A DNA stretch of 64,000 nucleotides from Capsaspora owczarzaki ATCC 30864 (Eukaryota; Opisthokonta; Filasterea), in assembly GCF_000151315.2 (NCBI RefSeq), contig NW_011887308.1, positions 311,649 through 375,648 on the forward strand. Reading direction: 5' to 3'. A program made the translations under genes and the position numbers. Below are positions 44,125 to 52,278 of this stretch, piece by piece; position 1 is the stretch's first letter; each line of letters starts with the position of its first letter. The notes below the pieces were generated by a model. It was not told the origin of the DNA. It searched no databases and worked only from the letters and a program-made list of their open reading frames with translations.

Positions 44125-45627
44125 TGCCTTTGCTCGACCACAGGCGCAACGCAGCTCGCCGACGCAATGGAGCTCATGCTGCTGCCGTTCCTGACCAACG
44201 CCGTGCGCTGCGACGCCAGTGACGCAATGGCTGCGTCCGAGCCAGAGCTTGCACTGCTTTCGTCTGTCGTGTTCATGGGCATGCTGCTTGGCGCTTGCTC
44301 GGCGGGATGGATTGCCGACGTGTTTGGTCGCAGGTACGGGTTTCTGCTGACGACGGCATGCTGCGCGATCGCAGGCGCAGGTAGCGCTGTGGCGTGGAGC
44401 TTTAATGCACTGCTGCTTGCCCGATTCGTTGTTGGGTTTGGAGTCGGCGGAAGTCCCGCGGCCTTGTCCCTGTACGCAGAGTTTATTCCGTCGACAGCCG
44501 TCAGAGCGCGCCAACTGCTCGTCTTCCTGTCCTTTTTCTCCATTGGGACGCTGCTTGAAGCGTGTATTGCGGTTGCCGTTTTGCCGTCGTATGGCTGGCG
44601 TGGATTGCTATGGGCATCCGCGGTGCCGTCCGCTCTGCTGCTGGCGATCGCGGTCGTTTTCCCCAAGGTTTTGCCCGAGTCTCCACGCCTGTTGCTGACC
44701 GGCGTTGGTGCATTTGCTCGGGATGCAGCGGCAGCTGCCTCTCAGGCAAAAGCCGTGTTTGATCACGCTGCCCAGGTGAATGGCAGACCGTTCCCGGCCG
44801 ATTGGGAGTTGGTATTGAGCGATGCTGATACCCGCGATGGCGATGGCGCTGGCAGTGATACCCACGATGACTATGACCACCATCTTGATGCAGATAATGC
44901 AGCGCTACTGCAAATCTCTGCACCAGGGACCACCACACCACGCAAGCAGGCCAACCCCATCCGTCTTTTGCTCTCGAGCGAAAATCCTCTCCGGCGTCGA
45001 CAGTTTGCGTTGCTGTGTGGCATGTACTTTCTAATGGCTCTTCTGTACTATGGACTGGTGATTTTCACCGTCACATTGGCAGCCGCGAGCGACTCGCCCT
45101 CCTCCTCCTCGACCTCGCCCAGCCAAAACTCATCGACTTCGTCCAATGAATGCGGCTCGCTCGCTGGACGCGAATGGGAAGTGATTCTTGAAAATGCTGG
45201 AGAATTGCCTGGACTGCTGCTTGCAGACCAGCTCCTCAATCGAATTGGACGCCGGAAAACAATCGCGTCTCTCTTTACGCTCTGTGGCGGTCTGCTGATG
45301 CTTTTGCTACTGCCAGAAATTCGCGGTGCAAATGCAGGAGCAGTTCTGTCCATCATCATGTGCGTGGTCCGAATGAGTGCGCTCGGCTTTAACCAATCCT
45401 TGTGGGTGTTCACCACCGAGCTGTTTCCCACCAACGTTCGGGCTTCTGCGCTCGGCGTTGCGTCCGGATTTGCTCGAATCGGTGGGATGGTCAGTCCCTT
45501 CGTTGCCCAGATGCTTTTCGCCACGTCTGCCACAGCCTCACTCTGCCTGTGCATCGGCGTGAGCTTTGCCTCGGCACTTCTCATCCATGCCGTGCCAACC
45601 GAAACTGCGTCTCGACAACTTTCTTAA
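43928..45627 (+). CDS. SVOP/SV2-like MFS transporter
   Basis: Twelve-helix major facilitator of the SV2/SVOP and SLC22 branch; the substrate is unknown (organic solutes are typical). Two exons, 43928-44012 and 44144-45627, give 522 residues. The start reads MPSRTFSLRQAVDYVGNGRFQ and after the splice GATQLADAMELMLLPFL, matching the SVOP opening (GKFQWKL...DAMEMMILS). Other family marks are GWIADVFGRRYG between helices 2 and 3, RFVVGFGVGGSP, LYAEFIP, RIGRRKT after helix 8 and TELFPTNVRASALG late in the protein. A charged Asp-rich loop (about residues 245-265) follows the sixth helix. The intron has a GC donor (ACTG|GCAAGC) with a CACAG acceptor and contains a GT microsatellite. Divergent from PGAP1. 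Confidence 0.88.
44092..44123 (+). repeat. GT microsatellite in the transporter intron
   Basis: About 16 TG units a few bases upstream of the acceptor at 44143. Confidence 0.95.
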
Positions 45628-45653
45628 TAATTATTTGGGCACTTTGAGGGGAG

Positions 45654-45656
<3 letters not shown>

Positions 45657-45695
<39 letters not shown>
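45657..45695 (+). repeat. GT microsatellite after the transporter gene
   Basis: About 19 TG units in the presumed 3' UTR, followed by a second short TG/TTG stretch near 45710-45735. Confidence 0.95.
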
Positions 45696-45698
<3 letters not shown>

Positions 45699-45870
45699 TG
45701 AGGGGGGTTGTGTGTGTGTGTTGTTGTTGTTGGTTGAGGGCCTTTCCGTGCTTCCCATTGTACATTAGTTCGCATGTTATTTAACAATACAGCAAGTGTG
45801 CTGACCATTCGGTGAACAGTCCTGTGTGTGACCGTCGTCTTGGTTCAGTCTTGCTTTGTGTTTCCACAAA

Positions 45871-46426
45871 ATGTCGTTTCCGCTCTACTCTTCCTTGGCG
45901 ATTCCGACGTTAGCATCCAGTCCGCATCCATCCCGCGCCCAGTTGGTTCCATCGCAGGGATTCCCTTCTCATCCAACGACAGCCACCGAGGAGCTCACCC
46001 AGATTCCCAATGCTCGGTCAGTCTCGAGACGCGAGAGACCTCCCATCACTTGTCAGCTTCCTCCGCTTCCCCGAACTCGACTCTGCCGGCTCTCCCGGCC
46101 ACTTTATCTCCATCTCCTCCCTTGTTGTTCTTGGTGGCCGAGAGTCGCGCAACGATGCTGCAGCCATTGAAACAACTTGCATTGTCGACCACTCACTTTG
46201 GGGGAACCTACCCATCTGCTCTTTGCAATGCCGCCACAGAGTGTCCAAGACGATCAAGCGCCAGATGCTGTTTGGACTGCACGATGACGCTGAGGACGAG
46301 GATGTCGGTGGCGCGCGAACGATGGCACTCGCCGATGGGACGTTCAGGTCGAAAGCAGTGATTTTGAAACAAAACTTGAACGCCAAATTTTGGCGCCTTT
46401 TTTTTTTGTTTCCTGCTAGCTGTTGA
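45871..46426 (+). CDS. Possible small gene, not recognised
   Basis: An open frame from an ATG at 45871 (MSFPLYSSLAIPTLASSP...) reaches a usable donor after NAR at 46016. A second frame, open to 46426, has protein-like content: FLRFPELDSAG, GHFISISSLVVLGG, then KTIKRQMLFGLHDD, then an acidic AEDEDVGG. A short intron of about 40 nt (46017-46056) would join them. A longer splice to an acceptor at 46239 is also possible, and a pyrimidine tract plus CTAG acceptor at 46411-46419 suggests a last small exon ending at 46426. I cannot decide among the models and know no family with this sequence. It could also be the 5' part of the gene that follows. Confidence 0.3.
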
Positions 46427-46496
46427 TGGGGTTGTGGCTCTTACTCGCACTCACCGATGCGCTTGTGTGGTGTACTTCTATGGATTTCGGTGTTTG

Positions 46497-47566
46497 ATGA
46501 ACAGCGATACACTTGTGCCGGGCGGAGGAGACTCACAGGCCGATCGCCAGCCGAAACGAGCGCGCGAAGAATCTGAAACTCCCGCCAAAGTCCCGACAAG
46601 GGCAACTGACGTGCGACCCCGCAGGTCGCTCAACCGCATGTACGACCGCATGAATCAGCGTCTAATCGCGGCAATGCCGCAACGCGAGCAGGACGGTGTC
46701 GAAGGACATCCGCGGAACGAAAATGCCGTCCCAGTCGCGCGCAAGGCCACAGCAGGCAGGCTCTCCCTGCGAGAGCACACGACGGCCACGCCGGACGCTG
46801 CTGAAGGGCTACGCCACACGCAGACGGCCATGCTCAACCACCAGTCTGGAATGATCACCAGTCTGCGTCTCTCCAGTCGCGCAGGCCGTTCTCCTTCCCC
46901 TGCTCTATTGGCACAAGCAGCGATCATGCACTCGGCAAATCGGGGGCACACAACTCCTGTATTGTCCTCGGAACCCAATTGGGCGCATGCAACTCCTGTA
47001 CTGTTTTCGGAACCTGGGCAAACGCGGAAGATTTCGTCAAGCACCCTGCAAACTGCTTCCGACACCCACTTGCACGAAGTGGCTCCTTCAGCTGCACCGT
47101 CCAACCCACCCATTCAGCTGCCAGTCAGAACCAGCTCTCCGGAGCCCGATTTTGTCAAGATGGGCGCAGCCTTGCGCGACGAAGACGCGATTGTGCCAAA
47201 ATTCCGACCTGCCGCTGTTGCTCGCGCGGAGGAGCACTTGCATGATGCGCGCAAGAAAGTTGCTCCCTTCATGACTGCGGCTTTGTACGTTGTAACGGCA
47301 AAGTTGTTGCCGGTGACAGATGGAGCAGGTGTGGGTTGTTCACCAAAAGGGTTTCCTTGCAAACTGTGCTGACAGAGAGCGCTCCGACAGACGCCAGAGC
47401 GGTATTGGCACGGGTGCAGAAGCTTATTCACTGCTCAACAGATACGGTGTCGAAGAAGTGGACGAGGTGGCAGGTGCTGTCGCTGGCATCGCGATCAACC
47501 GGGCGCATCTGTTGGCGCGCAAGCGACAGCTTGGACTTCAGCAGGAATAATCGAGTTCAGCTATGA
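46497..47566 (+). CDS. Unrecognised, probably nuclear protein
   Basis: Two exons, 46497-47328 and 47376-47566 (47-nt intron, GTGTGG ... GACAG), give about 340 residues. The frame is also open a little upstream of 46497, so an earlier exon is possible. The N-terminus is polar with a basic, NLS-like PKRARE and RRSLNRMYDRMNQR. The middle is Ser/Thr/Pro-rich and low in order, with two near repeats (HTTPVLSSEPN and HATPVLFSEPG). The last third is helical (AVARAEEHLHDARKKVAPF, ARAVLARVQKLI). No known domain is seen. A second frame through exon 2 is also open to about 47550, so the C-terminus is uncertain. It ends 140 bp before the second transposon. Confidence 0.45.
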
Positions 47567-47706
47567 TGTGTGTCGCTCTGTAGAAATCGTGTCAGTTTTG
47601 TTCTACGCATCGGCGAAAGCGTTGCATCTTTGAAATGAACCCATCGTCGATCTTGACCGTTCTCTTCTACCTCCATGATCAAACAGTTCAACTTCCATTA
47701 CTTGTA

Positions 47707-47733
47707 GAGGGGGGTCGCCTGAATATGAACAAA
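47707..47733 (+). repeat. Left terminal inverted repeat of the second pogo-like element
   Basis: Begins GAGGGGGGTCGCCTGAAT; 27 of 27 bases match the reverse complement of 50870-50896. Confidence 0.93.
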
Positions 47734-47895
47734 ATAAAAGTTGCTGGCTATTCGAGTGCCGCCCGGGTTTTTGACATTAAAGTACTCGACACACTCTTTT
47801 AATATATAGGTGCGACGGAGAGGTCGGCGGCGGGCGATGGGTTGGTAGGGTATCGCGTGGCAGTTTCGCTCATTTTGCTGGACGACCATTACGCT

Positions 47896-47911
47896 TGTTC
47901 ATATTCAGGCG
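47896..47911 (-). repeat. Subterminal copy of the repeat core (3' side of the transposase)
   Basis: TGTTCATATTCAGGCG, the core of the right terminus in the right-terminus orientation, so inverted relative to the nearby left terminus. Confidence 0.8.
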
Positions 47912-48145
47912 GACGGCCTCTCTGGTCGCGACCATCCTCATCCAGGCGGACCATCTCTGACCGGTGCCTATGTTGTCGAGTTAGATCTTCCTATTTCTGG
48001 CAAGAAGCGGGACAGAATCGCGCAGGGGTGGCCGCAGGGCCCGATGGAGGCTCAACCCAGCCAAACCGCCATACGGCGGCACTTTGGATAGGCGAGTCCG
48101 AAGTCCCTTCCGTTATGCAGAAATTGATGTATGCAACATGTATGT

Positions 48146-50737
48146 TTATTGGATGAACAGGTGTTGGGACGGGAACATCGCGGGGACAAAGCCAAGGTGA
48201 TTTGGCCGGTGCGACAGATCCACCAGCGCGGGAGGCGCCTGCACAGCCTGATCGGGACTATCGAGGCGCGCTCGTTGCGAAATACGACCGGGTGCATCAT
48301 CATCATGATCGGGTGCCTGCTCGCGGGCTCGGCGCATTGGACGCAGGCGAACATTTTCCGCCATATTCCGCTTTTCAGCCGGGCTGAGATCAAACTCCAC
48401 GTCGCTCTCGCTCTGTGTGCCAGTCCGCCGCACTTGACCTAGTCTGGAATCGTCGGAGTCCCAGTCGCTCTGATCCTCGTCGTCTTCGCGGTCCGAATCT
48501 TCAGAGGAGCTGTCCTGTGCTGCAGCAGTTCTCACTGGCTCTGCGCTGCGCGACAGCCTCTTCGACCGCGACGCCGTCTTGGGACCCAGGTGTGACGTTG
48601 TTTTGCGACCACCATAGCCACGTTTCGGCTGCTTGAGCTGGCTGAGTTGAATCTCTGTCAGTTGGCGTTGAAGCTGAGTGTTGTCAATGGTCATCTGCTG
48701 CAACGGATTTACCGTCTGTGTTTGAAGCTCACGAAGCTGCGCATCCAACGCTGCGATAGCCGTGATCAACCTTTGCTTTTCGTTTTCGTACGCGGCAACC
48801 CTTGATTGGTATTCCAAGCGGGCAGGCAACAGTCGGCTTTCTTTGCGCTCCTTCTCCGCCGCGGCGGCCTCCTTCGCCAGGGTCGACTGCAGCCTTTCAG
48901 GTGTCGTCGCAATGTAGGCCGGAGCCGGTTTAGCCTTGTGCGTAGGATGTGCCGGCAGTGAGAGAGAAAACTTGACCGTCGTGACGACATCTTGGAACGT
49001 GAGCGTAACTCCTGTAAGTTTGCGGATTGCCCCGAAGGCCTCATGCTCGATGTATCGCTTGTCCTTCTCGAGAGGTGAGGTAGAGATGTTGCTGAGGGCC
49101 ACGCTAGAAATATCTTGGATGGCAACCAGCTGCGAGACGGACTGTACAAACGAGGGCGACCCGGACGCTGACGGAGTGCTGGAGGTGGAGGCCTCCGCGT
49201 CGGAGGAACGGGACGAGGACTTGCTCCGAGTGAGAACAGGCGTAATGACGGCTGAATCGATCACCGGAGGAGTGTTCTGTCGATCCAGGGATGGAAGCGG
49301 GGCGGTCGGAGTTGAATCTGTATCAAGCAGGTCCAGCTCGAGTTCCGATGCAGGAGGGGTTGGATTCAGTATCCACGACTTGTAGAGCGTCTCATCAAGC
49401 GGCCAGATGCCAGTCAGTCGAAATCCTGCCCGGATGCATCGCTTTCTTCTCATCACCCTGTCCCAAGCGAGCAGGGCGCAATGAACTCTCATCTTGTCGT
49501 CGTTCTCGAACGCCTTGGACTCAATCGCCTGCTTGTACAGGGTTTGCAAAGTGGTTTTGAAGAATCCAAACACTGTGCGGTCCAGCGGCTGCGATTCAGT
49601 GCTTGTGTGCGCGGGTAGGACAAGGACGTGGATGTCGCTTTCCAGAAAGCGCGCAAGCACGTCAGCCGACAGCTGGTGCGTCGACGACCCATCCATGACG
49701 AGAAGCAATGGCCCTGTTGTGTACTTTGCACGCATGGCTTCTTCCCAGGACGAGAGGTACTTGTGAAACAGCTCTTTTGTCATGTAGCCGTTTGGCGAGA
49801 CTTCAAATACAGCCTTATTGTCACCCACATCTGCTGTCGCGCTGCGTATCTTGTTGTTTTTCGAGAAGATGATCATAGGCAAGGGCGGGGATGAGCCATC
49901 AGCGCAGATGGTGAAAACGCCCGTGATGTGCGCCCCGAGTGAATGCTGGTGCCCCCCTTGAACGACCGCAGAACGCGTGTCTGACGAGGGAGTGCAAATG
50001 ACACGACCCGCAAAAAAACGGGTCGTGATTTCTGTCTCGTCCATGTTGGAAATCCGACCGGGCTCCTCCACAAGAAGCGGATGCTCATCGAACAGCTGTT
50101 TCAAAAGTCCGGGGAGGCAATCGAGTGTTTCAGCTTGTAAAGCGGCAATCCTGGTGAGCTCCAGCGTTCGACCCTTGCGGATGGCTAGGCGCCCGCGAGC
50201 ATCGCGCAGAAAGGCATTCCACCATTCATGGCTCGGCAGACTGCCGGCGAACTGGCGACGCGGGGCGCCCGACATGCGCGGGAGGCGTGAGAGTTTCACA
50301 AGATAAGCGCCCGCCTGCTTCTGGTTGAGACACTGCCCAGCCCGGGCAAACCCCTCCAGCAGCCGGATACAGTACTCCAGTTCATCTTCAGTGAAAATGC
50401 TCTGTCCTCCGCACGATGGGCTCTCCTTGACGAGCTGGAGCACCTGATCGAGCGGGCTGGAACGAATCCACTCGGCCGAATCAGCGTGTTTCGTTTTCCA
50501 ATCATGAACTGTGGTGTGACCGCACTGATAGCCCTGTTCCGCCAGCCGCGCGGCTATGGCCCGTGTTGTCCAGCCTGTAGGGCGATAGATTTCGCCCCCT
50601 TGAAGGGTCACAGAGTCTTGGTAGACAAGCTTGAGAGCGACTGCGACGGCAACATTGTGCTTTTCTCCTTCGGGCGCAGCCTTCACTGCCTGCAGCCACG
50701 CGAGACACCGAGTTGCCGCCTCGGATGCACCCGCCAT
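48146..50737 (-). CDS. Pogo-like transposase, DDE_1 type, intact
   Basis: 863 residues without interruption. The N-terminal third has a helix-turn-helix region (WTTRAIAARLAEQGY...TTVHDWK, about 56-81) and the region leading to the DDE domain, including RLPRMSGAPRRQF. The catalytic domain follows the motif VEEPGRISNMDETE: the three acidic residues appear to be D233 (NMDET), D349 (LLLVMDGSSTHQ) and D386 (SQPLDRTVFGFFK), giving the DDD triad of pogo-type enzymes with 36 residues between the last two. Past residue 460 come a Ser/Pro-rich linker, a coiled coil (about 650-720) and a C-terminal acidic/Ser stretch. It cuts and pastes DNA at TA sites and acts in the nucleus. The paralogous gene at 1391-3105 has lost exactly the part from NMDE onward. 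Confidence 0.92.
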   Translation of the reverse strand: MAGASEAATRCLAWLQAVKAAPEGEKHNVAVAVALKLVYQDSVTLQGGEIYRPTGWTTRAIAARLAEQGYQCGHTTVHDWKTKHADSAEWIRSSPLDQVLQLVKESPSCGGQSIFTEDELEYCIRLLEGFARAGQCLNQKQAGAYLVKLSRLPRMSGAPRRQFAGSLPSHEWWNAFLRDARGRLAIRKGRTLELTRIAALQAETLDCLPGLLKQLFDEHPLLVEEPGRISNMDETEITTRFFAGRVICTPSSDTRSAVVQGGHQHSLGAHITGVFTICADGSSPPLPMIIFSKNNKIRSATADVGDNKAVFEVSPNGYMTKELFHKYLSSWEEAMRAKYTTGPLLLVMDGSSTHQLSADVLARFLESDIHVLVLPAHTSTESQPLDRTVFGFFKTTLQTLYKQAIESKAFENDDKMRVHCALLAWDRVMRRKRCIRAGFRLTGIWPLDETLYKSWILNPTPPASELELDLLDTDSTPTAPLPSLDRQNTPPVIDSAVITPVLTRSKSSSRSSDAEASTSSTPSASGSPSFVQSVSQLVAIQDISSVALSNISTSPLEKDKRYIEHEAFGAIRKLTGVTLTFQDVVTTVKFSLSLPAHPTHKAKPAPAYIATTPERLQSTLAKEAAAAEKERKESRLLPARLEYQSRVAAYENEKQRLITAIAALDAQLRELQTQTVNPLQQMTIDNTQLQRQLTEIQLSQLKQPKRGYGGRKTTSHLGPKTASRSKRLSRSAEPVRTAAAQDSSSEDSDREDDEDQSDWDSDDSRLGQVRRTGTQSESDVEFDLSPAEKRNMAENVRLRPMRRAREQAPDHDDDAPGRISQRARLDSPDQAVQAPPALVDLSHRPNHLGFVPAMFPSQHLFIQ

Positions 50738-50823
50738 CGATAAAAAAGAATGACTTTATTATAAATGCAAACTGGGGAGCAGATCAGAGACCACGAAGTC
50801 GACTTGTGACGCAAATACCAGTG

Positions 50824-50839
50824 TGTTCATATTCAAACG
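50824..50839 (-). repeat. Subterminal copy of the repeat core (5' side of the transposase)
   Basis: TGTTCATATTCAAACG, the core of the right terminus with two mismatches and in the same orientation as that terminus. Confidence 0.75.
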
Positions 50840-50869
50840 GAAAACCCTAATGTAGTCCAGCGAACACTT

Positions 50870-50896
50870 TTTGTTCATATTCAGGCGACCCCCCTC
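50870..50896 (-). repeat. Right terminal inverted repeat of the second pogo-like element
   Basis: Ends GGCGACCCCCCTC, then TA. Perfect match to 47707-47733. Confidence 0.93.
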
Positions 50897-50977
50897 TACT
50901 AAATACAGATAGTTTGTTGCCAAATGCCCTTTTTTGTATACACACTGTGCACTCTCTGAACACCCGACGAAAGTTGC

Positions 50978-51691
50978 TCAAGCTTGCTCGGCAAAGTATT
51001 GCAAGCGCATGGCTTGTCGGTGCTCAGCCTGGGCCGCGTCGAGAGCATCCAAGCGGTGCTGTTGAAATACCAGAGCACGACGGTTCTTGGGGTTGAACTT
51101 GGACAAGCACGAGTGATCCGGGCGGGTTTTGGACACCTCGCACTGATGTAGGTATTCGACATCCTTGGCGCTGCCAATCAGTGAAATGTCGGCAAACCTT
51201 GAGGTGGCAGTCAAAATTCCGTCGCGCTCGTGGTGTGCGTTCACGTAGGCAGGAGTGTCGCCGGACATGAAGACAAAGTCCAGTCGAGCAATCCGGTCCC
51301 AGACAATGTGGGTCGAGTTACGAAAGTACCAGACGCGATGCCACGGAATCTCACCAACCGGGAACGGCTGGAACTCTGACAAGGCCATTTCGCACAGACC
51401 AGTGATGCGGTCCATGTACCCAATGTAATAGTCAGACTCGGGCTCGCGACCGCGAACATGAACGCCATCCTCCTCGTACGCTTCGGCGTCGCGGTCCCAC
51501 TGCAATCGACCATAAATGTCGGCCGCTGTGCGCAGCTTGGCCTTGCTCGATGAAGCGTGAATGTCCTCGGGCTCGGGAGATGCAGGCCTGGCACTAGCAG
51601 CAGCAGCAGCAGCAGCATGTCGTTGTTGGTCAGGTTGCTCGTCAATCTCGGCAGCCTGGTGGCGCTGGTTGTTGTTGTTATTTCGCCGCAT
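50978..51691 (-). CDS. Stand-alone MJ1316 (DUF504) domain protein
   Basis: Single exon, 237 residues. After an Asn/Gln/Ala-rich N-terminus (residues 1-50) the MJ1316 domain spans about 51-145: KLRTAADIYGRLQWD, YYIGYMDRITGLCEM, GEIPWHRVWYFR, then THIVWDRIARLDFVF. This domain is proposed to recognise RNA ends, including cyclic phosphates (family knowledge from RNA-repair gene clusters). The C-terminal 90 residues hold one C and one CxxxC-like cluster (YLHQCEVSKTRPDHSCL) and a helical tail and are not recognised. The same domain opens the large fusion protein at 54761-59295 with very similar key sequence (IPWHRVWY, WDR.ERVDFVF), so the two are paralogues sharing a substrate type. The second pogo element lies 81 bp beyond its stop. 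Confidence 0.82.
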   Translation of the reverse strand: MRRNNNNNQRHQAAEIDEQPDQQRHAAAAAAASARPASPEPEDIHASSSKAKLRTAADIYGRLQWDRDAEAYEEDGVHVRGREPESDYYIGYMDRITGLCEMALSEFQPFPVGEIPWHRVWYFRNSTHIVWDRIARLDFVFMSGDTPAYVNAHHERDGILTATSRFADISLIGSAKDVEYLHQCEVSKTRPDHSCLSKFNPKNRRALVFQQHRLDALDAAQAEHRQAMRLQYFAEQA

Positions 51692-51816
51692 GATCTTTGT
51701 TGTCTAATGCTAGCGTAGTCCAACGATGCTGTGTTCTTGAATGAAAGAAACGAAAATAAAAGAAATAAAGAGTGTGTTGATGAATCCAACATTGCTGGCC
51801 TATTTAAAATCGATTC

Positions 51817-51849
<33 letters not shown>

Positions 51850-52278
51850 GAGCCAAAATCCTTACGTAATGTGTGCCGCCGTCATTTTACCTAAATAGCG
51901 CACTGCTCGGTATCTGAAAGTGTGTTTCGCTGCCGGCCTCGACCACCCCCGCCATCATCTCATCAGTGGCAAGCCTTTTGAGTGTGATTGAGAGCGTGTA
52001 ACATGGTGCAACTGCAAACTGCGAAGGAGAATGAGGGACACGCGCTAAGACACGTTGGGACAGCGTTCTTTTGTTTTCAAGCTTTCAGATCGATGAATGT
52101 CCAGTATGAGCTCAAATGCATGATGTTGGATGATCATGCTGAAGCACACAAGTGCAGCCAAAACGTGCCAACCAGAGGAAAGAAAAAAAAAGTCCTATAT
52201 TACGAAACGAACTAGTCTACAGTCAAAAGATGCGAAACTTCACAAAAAAAAACCACGACAAACAAAAACCGCCTCGAG
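51692..52278. other. Intergenic DNA upstream of the MJ1316 gene
   Basis: 587 bp with a 31-A tract at 51818-51848. Upstream of one minus-strand gene and downstream of another. No supported gene. Confidence 0.5.

Larger units (their letters stand above)
47707..50896 (-). mobile_element. Intact-looking autonomous pogo-like DNA transposon
   Basis: 3,190 bp bounded by perfect 27-bp inverted repeats (47707-47733 and 50870-50896, starting GAGGGGGGTCGCC) with TA on both outer sides (47705-47706, 50897-50898). A single uninterrupted transposase frame fills most of it on the minus strand. Subterminal copies of the repeat core lie at 47896-47911 and 50824-50839. Perfect ends, a clean target duplication and an undamaged gene indicate a very recent insertion. 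It lies 81 bp downstream of the stop of the MJ1316 gene at 50978, and breaks no gene that I can see. Confidence 0.93.

Noticed and set aside
51818-51848. A tract as the poly(A) tail of a retrocopied gene or LINE
   Set aside because: No coding or retroelement sequence precedes it and I see no target-site duplication; the same applies to the other A/T runs.
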